Below, in pieces: positions 56,835-64,000 of a DNA stretch of 64,000 nt. The position numbers and the translations under genes were made by a program. The stretch is from Moringa oleifera (lineage: Eukaryota > Streptophyta > Magnoliopsida > Brassicales > Moringaceae). How positions within the stretch are numbered: the first letter of the stretch is position 1; each line of letters begins with the position of its first letter. Location: positions 576,001 through 640,000 of the forward strand of contig JAJFZO010000896.1 in assembly GCA_021397835.1 (NCBI GenBank), read 5' to 3'. Under the pieces are notes generated by a model that worked only from the letters and a program-made list of their open reading frames with translations, did not search any database and was not told the DNA's origin.

Positions 56835-57853
56835 TGTTAGACCGTTGAATCTAAGTACCAAGGCATAGGCATGGTGAGTCTTACTCCATGCCCAGACCTA
56901 CAAGTGTGGAGGACCACGCTAGCAAGGCAAAAATGCATCAGTTAGATATGGAAATGAATGTGGGAGACTTGGTGAGAAATCAAGTTTCATACTTACAGTG
57001 GTGAGATTCGATGGTGAGTTGGGAATGTTGTGAAGTGAGGGATGAAGCACACAAACAAACTCATAAGCTCGCTTAAGGGGAAAGCAGCAGAGATGCCTCA
57101 AGCAAGCACCAACACATGATGGTGCAAATATGTCCAGTGACAGGAATACAGGGTAGAATCCGAGAACCCAGCTTGGCATGGATGGAAAGTCTAGCAAGCG
57201 AAGATGTTCCACAAAGAAAGGATATGGCTATGGCTAGATGAGGATCAAGGCAATAGAAGGATAAGGAAAAGATGTCTATCCTGAAAGCCAAGGGAGATAA
57301 GGCTCGAAAAGAGTCCTGAACGGAAACCACCTCCTCAAGCCTATCCAAACCGGTTGAAAGCAGATAAGAAGGCCTAGACAGGACTTCGAAGGATATGAGA
57401 TCCTTGACTCAAGGAGAGTCCATGCGAGAGATGGATGCTATCCAAACTTTGAAGATAAGCCTCAATGAGATAAAGATTCGTGATCAAGATTAGGTGGCCC
57501 ATCCGAAAAACGTGGGATAACTAAGAGAGAGTGTTTGAGTAGGATGCTCCTCAACTAGTATAAAAAGGGACTTGGGTTCAGTTGTAAACACATCAAGTAA
57601 TACAAACTCAAGTGTGTGGGTAGCTAGAGGCTTTGGGTGATCTTAGAGAGAGACCTTTCTTTTGTAAAGAGCTCCTTTATTTTCAATCAAGATTGAGAAA
57701 GAGTTCTTGTAATACTGTCTTCTAACTTTGCATTTTGCATTGTTCGCTCTTATTCTTCTTTTGGCACGAGCTTAGAATGTTGGGCTGGTTAGGTGGACGC
57801 ATCTAGTGCCATCACACTAGAGTTGCATTGATCCCGCAACCGATGGTGTGACA
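56835..57853 (+). mobile_element. 5' LTR of the U5 element (full length, 1,019 bp)
   Basis: TGTTAGACCG ... GGTGTGACA: the only LTR here with both ends and no large gap. TATAAAA at 57,559-57,565; one 48-bp unit near 57,397. Subfamily-B markers CATACTTACAGTGG, GATTCGATGGTGAGTTGGG and CAGGGTAGAATCC. The U3 frame that is open in four other LTR copies has a TAG here soon after its ATG. Confidence 0.93.
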
Positions 57854-57856
57854 GTT

Positions 57857-57868
57857 TGGTATCAGGGG
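57857..57868 (+). other. Primer binding site, initiator-Met tRNA type (U5 element)
   Basis: TGGTATCAGGGG, three bases after the LTR end; ten of twelve bases match the plant tRNA-iMet complement TGGTATCAGAGC. Confidence 0.85.
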
Positions 57869-57928
57869 GCGATTTCGATCACCACTTTCTCTCAAACTCG
57901 TGGTTGATCTTATCGCTGCCAAGGCCTC

Positions 57929-58800
57929 ATGTCAGGAGGGAGTGAGTCAATGCGAGAGTGTGTCGCTTGGTTGGAAGAGATTGTTGGTACACTGATGGAG
58001 GGATCAACATGCACGCTAGCTGAGTTGATGGAGACAATCGCTGAGCAATAATCCTCGATGGAAAAGGACATCGAAAACCTCAAGGAAACCATGAGGAGCC
58101 TTGAGACCGAGATCGGGTTGCTAAAAAGGGCTCCCCACGCCACTACGATTGGGGCAGACTCTACTATGGCTAAGCTGAAGGTGCCATAACCAAAGCCGTT
58201 CTCTGGAGAGAGGAATGCCAAGAAGTTGGAGAACTTCTTGTGGGATATGGAGCAATACTTCAAAGCTGCTAGAGTGCCCGAAAATGACAAAGTAATGATC
58301 ATATCCATGTACTTATCTGGTAATGCTAAGTTGTGGTGGCGCACCTGTTTGCAGGATGACGCTATCATGGGAAGGTTTAGCATTGATTCATAGGAGGCAC
58401 TCAAAAGGGAATTGAAGGAGCAATTCCTGCCATGCAACACCTCGTTCATGGCTAGGGAACAACTAAAATGCCTGAAGCACATAGGTTCAGTGCGTGACTT
58501 TGTAAAGGAATTCAGTTCACTGATACTGGACATCAAGAACTTGTTAGAGGAGGATAGGTTGTTTAACTTCCTATCAGGCTTGCAGCCATGGGCTCAAGCA
58601 GAACTGAGGCCGCAAGGAGTCAAAGACTTACCCTCAGCATTTTTCATGGCGGATAGCTTGGTGGATTTCAAGTACGCGGGTGGTACTCCTGAAAAGAAAG
58701 GTGAGAAACAAGGGAAGGCTGGAAAAGAGATGAAAAATCCCATTGGCAAGGGCAAGAAAAAAAAGAATACTGAGTCCAGCAAGCCTCGGGCTCATCCCCT
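57929..58800 (+). pseudogene. gag of the U5 element (stops and frameshift)
   Basis: ATG at 57,929 starts SGGSESMRECVAWLEEIVG; a coiled coil (DIENLKETMRSLETEIGLL) follows. In-frame stops fall after AELMETIAEQ, in LKVP and after FSID. The capsid part is open at 58,412-58,804 (FVKEFSSLILDIKN, FNFLSGLQPWAQ, lysine-rich linker with EKKGEKQGKAG). A frameshift near 58,795 separates it from the zinc knuckle. Confidence 0.88.
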
Positions 58801-59295
58801 TTGAAAGGAAAGCGAAAGAATGTGGACCAATGGGGTTGCTTCTTATGCAATGGGCCACATAGAGCACGCGACTGTCCTCGCAAGGAGAAGTTAATGGCGC
58901 TCATGGTAGCAAAGGATTCCTCTGAGGAAAAGGAAGGGAATGCTATAACTCGGGTGAATCCAATCCAGTTGCTGAATGCAATGACACCCAAGAACTTGCA
59001 GAAAGGGTTGATCTATGTCTTGGTGAAGGTCAACGGGAAAGATGCAATGGCAATGTTGGATATGGGAGCTACCAACAATTTCATCTCAGAAAGAGAAGTG
59101 GGAAAGCTCAGGTTTAAGCTTTCTCGAGCCTCGGTCAAGTTCAAAGCAGTGAATGCTGAGATGAAGGCAATATACGGAGTTGCCACTACGACCCTTGAAG
59201 TAGGCAAATGGAAAGGTACGTCCAACTTCATGATAACTCAGTTAGATGACTTTGATGTTATCTTGGGTCCAGAATTCTTCAGACAAACCAAGTAA
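58801..59295 (+). pseudogene. Gag zinc knuckle and protease of the U5 element (active site changed)
   Basis: Open for 164 codons. CFLCNGPHRARDC (CX2CX3HX4C) near residues 14-26, then protease (NGKDAMAMLDMGATNNF). The catalytic D-T-G-A is D-M-G-A, from ACG to ATG, a CpG transition; the U2 copy keeps DTGA. VILGPEFF is kept. A stop follows QTK. Confidence 0.87.
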
Positions 59296-60332
59296 TCAGT
59301 GAGGCCCCACTTAGGTGGACTACTCATGGCAGATGGCGAGCCCTGAGCCTAATCAGAACAGAAGCAGTAAGAGAGCTTTCGACAGACAAGAAATAGATTG
59401 GGTTACAATCTGCAAAGTAACTTAAGTCAAGACTGCGGAAGGGTGAAGTGACGATGGTGGCAGCACTATTTAAGGTAAAACAAGATCAGGTTGTAGAGGT
59501 GCCTGACAAGATTGCTGAAGTGTTGAGGGAATTCAGGGACATGATGCTACCGAAGCTCCCCAAGACATTGCCTTCGAGGAGGAATCTTGATCATATGATC
59601 GATTTACTTTCGGGTGCTAGACCCCCTGCTCAAGCACCATATCGAATGCCCCTGTTGGAACTAGCCAAACTACGAAAGCAACTAGACGAGCTGTTGGAAG
59701 CGGGTTTCGTTCAACCTCGAAGGCCCCTTATCGAGCACCTGTGTTATTCCAGCGAAAACAAGATGGCTCACTGAGAATGTGCATTGATTACTGAGCATTA
59801 AACAAGGTAACAATAAAGAATAAATATCTAGTGCCAAACGTTGCTAACTTATTTGATTAGTTATCAAGGGCCAAATACTTTACAAAGCTAGACTTGCGGT
59901 CGGGATACTGGCAAGTCAGAATAGCTGAGGGGGACGAAGCAAAAACCACATGTGTCACAAGGTACGGCTCTTATGAGTTCATGGTGATGCCCTTTCGGGC
60001 TAACCAATGCACTTATTACCTTTTGCAATCTTATGAATGACGTATTGTTTGAGTTTTTGGACAAGGTTGTGATAGTCTACTTGGATGACATTATGGTCTA
60101 CAACGAGGCCCTATACAACCACGTAAACCATTTACGGCAAGTATTGATACAGTTACGAGAGCACTAACTGTACATCAAAAAGGAAAAATACGAGTTTTGC
60201 AAGCAAGAAGTGGCATTCTTGGGACACTGGGTCGGGAACAAACAGATACCCATGAATGAAAGGAAAGTGAAGGCCATCATGGAGTGGCCAACCCCTCGAA
60301 AAGTTGCTGAATTGTGATCATTCCTTGGGCTC
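59296..60332 (+). pseudogene. RT region of the U5 element (broken)
   Basis: 59,448-59,774 holds the protease-RT connection (LLSGARPPAQAPYRMPLLEL, LRKQLDELLEAGFVQPRRPL). RT motifs follow in broken frames: [18 protein letters not shown] near 59,888 and VYLDDIMVYN near 60,078, so the YLDD is readable. A frameshift in MPFG...LTNALI at 59,995 and several stops are present. Confidence 0.87.
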
Positions 60333-61087
60333 GTGAACTATTACAGATGGTTCATCAAAGGATATTCGAGCAAGAGCAACCCTTTGATGGACTTGCTAAA
60401 GAAGGATAGCCCGTGGGTGTGGACCGATGAATGCAACAAGGCTTTCAAGGGATTAAAACAGAAAATAGCCTCGGAACTAGTACTGTCCCTATCAAACTTT
60501 GAAGAGCCATTGGAGGTAGTCACAGACTCTTCTGATCGAGCAATCAGGGGTGTGTTGGTGTAGAATGACCATCCCGTGGCAATCAAGAGTCAAAAAATCT
60601 GGGATGCAAAGCAGTGTTATTTGACTCATGAAAAGGAGATAACGACTGTTGTCCATTGCCTAGGGACATGACGGCATTACTTATTTGGGACGAAATTTAA
60701 GGGAATTACTGAAAATGTCGCTAATACCTATTTTCGCTCACAGAAAAAGCTATCTCCGGAAAAGCAAAATGGCAAGAGTTTGTGGTGGAGTTTGATTTTG
60801 TATGGGAACACAAACCAGGCAAACAAAACATTGTTACTGATGCATTAAGCCATGTAAAAGAGCTAACTTATGTGGCTGCTCTGATAGGTGTCCAGAGCGA
60901 CTTACTCAAGCAAATAAGATCGGTAGCTGGGAAAGATACTGAGTGTGCCCGACTCATGGAAGAGGTGAGCAAAGGCTTGATCTAAAGGTACTGGATCAAG
61001 GATGGGTTGCTATATGCTCGAAGAGATAGACTATTTATGCCTAAGTCTGGAGGACTTCAGAAATAGTTGCTGAGGGAAACCCATGAC
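60333..61087 (+). pseudogene. RT thumb, RNase H and integrase start of the U5 element (broken)
   Basis: 60,333-60,563: [11 protein letters not shown] and [15 protein letters not shown] (RNase H start). 60,782-60,985: FDFVWEHKPGKQNIVTDALS and SDLLKQIRSVAGKD. The integrase N-terminus ends at RETHDP, where the junction to ETS lies, before the HHCC zinc site. Confidence 0.87.
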
Positions 61088-62263
61088 CCGTGGTCACGTA
61101 GCTTGCTGGGTGCCAACGGGCCATGCGTGCTCCCCTCCCTGCCCATCCCACATGGGCAGGCGCTGGGCTTGGGGAACCTAGCACCCATGGCATGGGCAAG
61201 GCGGCTTGCTGCCTTGCCCATCCAACCGGTGGTGCGTGGCTATGGCGGCCACCATCACGGGCAGGCAGGCGGCCGATGATGTCGGCCGAAGAGTGTGGGA
61301 TGCCTGATCAGTAGCTAATGGAGTGGAAAAAAAGTGGGAAATGAAATCCACTAAATTTGGGCAACGTAACGAGAAAAATGGTGGGATAATGAGCTGGGAT
61401 AAGGCTAGACAAGCTCGACAGTGTGGACGGCAAAGCTAATGATGATGCATGCTACACAAGGGCTAAATTACTTGGGGGAATTTTGAGCATGTGGAGTGCT
61501 TCATCGTAGGATCCCAACGCTTAAGCTTGCCTATACGAACTCATTGCGCAGCGCAATCAATGACACAATCATCGGCCATTAGTATCGAGCGAGCCACACG
61601 GCCAGCCTGGGCACGACGTGACACCCTTGCTACCAAGGCCTCATCGATGGTCTCTTGCCATCGAAGAATCGTCCCTCACTATCAAAACAATTTCGCGCTT
61701 AGCGGCTTATGTGCGGTGGCATTAGATGACTTGCATGATCGATAGGCCTTTCGCTCATCGGCATGCAGCTAGTTTGGTGCTGTTACTGCCCATTTGTACG
61801 TGCGATGTGTGAGTGGTGATCTAGTCGTGCGCATTGGCAGGCTCCATGCTCCCGCATTGAACTGTCGGCTAGCACGTCACTTCAAGCTTGACCCCAAGCC
61901 ATACGTTGGCTTTTTGTGGGTGACATCGGGACCCTGTGTTGCGTGCCTTGACAAATGAAATTTGATTATTCGAGTCAGCTGTCTTTGCACCATGTCCCTC
62001 GTGGGCATGGGTGGAAACCGTAGCCTGGCCTTGTGCTCCAAGCACAGCTTGCTTCGGCATGCGGCTGCTTTGGCACGCGGCTGCTCGGTCGTCCCCTCGT
62101 GTGTGAAAAGTGTTGCGACAGGAGTGGCCTCGACCTTTGCCTGTCCAAGCAAAAGCATTTGTCCTATGTCCCATTGATTTTGAACAACGACCACGACAGC
62201 TTTGGCCTTAAGGAGCCTTGTGGAATGCTTCGATCCTAGTTAGCGCGACATCTCGAAGGATGC
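61088..62263 (+). other. 5' external transcribed spacer fused to integrase (before U6 18S)
   Basis: Starts at TGGTCACGTAGCTTGCTGGG, some 10 bases downstream of the inferred Pol I start of other units, so this unit has lost its own spacer and promoter. One 327-bp block (from 61,384) with an internal deletion of about 40 bp near 61,510. The 3' half is as in other copies. Confidence 0.88.
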
Positions 62264-63209
62264 TATCTAGTTGATCCTGCTAATAGTCATATGCTTATCT
62301 CAAAGATTAAGCCATGCATGTGTAAGTATAAACTAATTCAGACTGTGAAACTGTGAATGGCTCATTAAATCAGTTATAGTTTGTTTGATGGTACCAACAA
62401 CTTGGGTAACTGTAGTAATTCTAGAGCTAATACGTGCAACAAACCCTAACTTCTGTAAGGGGCTTATTTATTAGATAAATGGTCGATGCGGGCTTCGCCC
62501 ATTGCTATGATGATTCATGATAACTCGACGGATCATAAGACCATCGTGTCGGCGACGCATCATTAAAATTTTTGCCCTATCAAGTTTTGATGGTGGGATA
62601 GTTGCCTACTATGGTGGTGACAGGTGACGAAGAATTAGGGTTCGATTCCGAAGAAGGAGCCTGAGAAATGGCTATGACATCTAAGGAAGGCAGCAGGCGC
62701 ACAAATTACCTAATCGTGACACGAAGAGGTAGTGACAATAAATAATAATACTGGGCTTTTCGAGTCTGGTAATTGGAATGAGTATAATCGAAATCCTTTA
62801 ACGAGGATCCATTGGAAGGCAAGTCTGGTGCCAGCAACCATGGTAATTCCTGCTCTAATAGCGTATATTTAAGTTGTTGCAGTTAAAAAGCTCGTAGTTA
62901 GACCTTCGGATGGGTCAGCCAATTCGCCTACGGTGTGCACCAGTTGGCCCGTCCCTATTGCCGATGATGCGCTCCTAGCCTTAATTGGCCGGATCGTGCC
63001 TCTGGCGCTGTTACTTTGTAGAAATTAGAGTATTCAAAGCAAGGCCACACTCTAAATACATTAGCATGGGATAACATCATAGGATTTCTATCCTATTCTG
63101 TTGGCCATCGGGATTGGAGTAATGATTAGCAGGGATAGTCGGGGGCATTCGTATTTCATAGTCAGAGGTGAAGTTCTTGGATTTATGAAAGATGAACAAC
63201 TGCGAAAGT

Positions 63210-63240
<31 letters not shown>

Positions 63241-63262
63241 TGAAAGTTGAGGGCTTGAAGAT

Positions 63263-63314
<52 letters not shown>

Positions 63315-63465
63315 AGATGTTGCTTTTTAGACTCCGCTGGCACCTTACAAGAAATCAAAGTCTTTGGGTTCTGGGTGGAGTATGGTCGCAAGTTGGAAAC
63401 ATAAAGGAATTGACGGAAGGGCACCACCAAGAGTGGAGCCTACGGCTTAATTTGACTGAACACAG

Positions 63466-63501
<36 letters not shown>

Positions 63502-63945
63502 GAACTTAGAGCTCTTTCTTGATTCTATGGGTGGTGGTGCATGGCCATTCTTAGTTTGAGGCAACAACAAGTCTGTGATGCCCTTAGATGCTCTGGGTCG
63601 CACACGTGTTACGCTGATGTATTCAATGAGTTTATAGCCTTGGCCGACAAGCCTGAGTAATTTTTGAAATTTAATTGTGATGGGGATAGATCATTGCAAT
63701 TATTGGTCTTTAACGAGGAATTCCTAGTAAGCGCAAGTCATTAGCTCGTGTTAACTACGTCCTTGCCCTTTGTACACACCACCTGTCATTCTTATCGATT
63801 GAATGGTCCGGTGAAGTGTTCAGATCACGGCGAAATGGGCAATTCACCACTCGCAACGTCGCGAGAAGTCTATTAAGCCTTATCATTTAGAGGAAAAAGA
63901 AGTTGTAACAAGGTTTTCGTAGGTCAACCTGTGGAAGGATCATTG
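62264..63945 (+). rRNA. 18S rRNA, no insertion, internal deletion (U6)
   Basis: TATCTAGTTGATCCTGCTAA to GGAAGGATCATTG, 1,682 nt. The element target is empty (GCCTACTATGGTGGTGACAG at 62,605-62,624). About 140-150 nt are deleted at 63,553 (CTTAGT joined to TTGAGGCAACAAC, with AGTT in both partners), removing the TTAATTCCGTTAACGAACGA region. It carries many transitions. Confidence 0.94.
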
Positions 63946-64000
63946 TTGAAAACTCGCTTAGTGAAATAACCTACGAGCACGTTGTAAACCCACCAGTGGG
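63946..64000 (+). other. ITS1, start only (U6, cut by the window end)
   Basis: TTGAAAACTCGCTTAGTGAA and CACGTTGTAAACCCACC match the beginning of the ITS1 copies at 377 and 48,632. Confidence 0.85.

Larger units (their letters stand above)
56835..61087 (+). mobile_element. 3'-truncated chromodomain LTR retrotransposon (subfamily B, U5)
   Basis: Complete 5' LTR, primer site, gag, protease, RT, RNase H and the first part of integrase; cut at GGGAAACCCATGACCCG and joined to a 5' ETS. The integrase core, chromodomain, 3' LTR and 3' target copy are absent. It has the leader and Gag N-terminus that the U2 copy lost, so the two together outline the whole element. Frames are broken throughout. Confidence 0.93.

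Overview
The window is plant nuclear DNA: about six and a half tandem, head-to-tail, plus-strand copies of the 45S ribosomal RNA locus (18S - ITS1 - 5.8S - ITS2 - 26S - intergenic spacer). The copies are decayed and rearranged, and several carry a Ty3/gypsy chromodomain LTR retrotransposon inside 18S. Short ITS regions (ITS1 about 248 bp, ITS2 about 220-228 bp), a 160-nt 5.8S and the ITS1 core GGATGCGCCAAGGAA point to an angiosperm; I cannot name the species. The conserved 5.8S motif CGATGAAGAACGYAGC is damaged in all three 5.8S copies, differences are mostly transitions, and most copies carry large deletions. I read this as an old, probably methylated, silent rDNA block (pseudo-rDNA). I see no protein-coding host gene, tRNA, 5S rRNA or CRISPR.

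Layout, naming units U0-U6 by their 18S. U0 (1-7139): 18S 3' end, ITS1, 5.8S, ITS2, near-complete 26S, short spacer, 5' ETS. U1 (7140-16593): first 343 nt of 18S, a truncated LTR, 26S 3' half, spacer. U2 (16594-35666): first 346 nt of 18S, a retrotransposon with both LTRs, 26S 3' half, a very long spacer with about 9.1 kb of subrepeats. U3 (35667-42389): near-complete 18S without insertion, partial ITS1, 5.8S, ITS2, deleted 26S, spacer. U4 (42390-56488): 18S split by a 4.4-kb internally deleted element with a CCTAC target-site duplication, then the rest of 18S, ITS1, 5.8S, ITS2, near-full 26S and spacer. U5 (56489-62263): 18S 5' fragment, a 3'-truncated element fused directly to a 5' ETS. U6 (62264-64000): 18S without insertion and the start of ITS1.

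Each spacer has the same order: a short unique segment after 26S; a GC-rich array of about 182-bp subrepeats (from under 3 to about 50 copies); an AT-rich unique segment; a conserved block CTCTTTAGGGGGGA that is the best candidate Pol I start; and a 5' ETS holding one or two copies of a 327-bp block. The retrotransposon has LTRs of about 0.93-1.02 kb (TGTCAG...TGACA), an initiator-Met-tRNA type primer site, Gag with a CX2CX3HX4C knuckle, protease, RT, RNase H, integrase and a C-terminal chromodomain. All copies are dead.

The main result is structural. Four of six 18S copies carry the element at exactly the same nucleotide (about nt 345), in two sequence subfamilies (A in U1 and U4, B in U2 and U5), while U3 and U6 are empty. 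With shared spacer variants in U1 and U4, this indicates that a three-unit composite block [A-inserted, B-inserted, empty] was duplicated as a whole. All calls and boundaries were made by eye; rRNA ends are uncertain by several bases and deletion junctions by a few.
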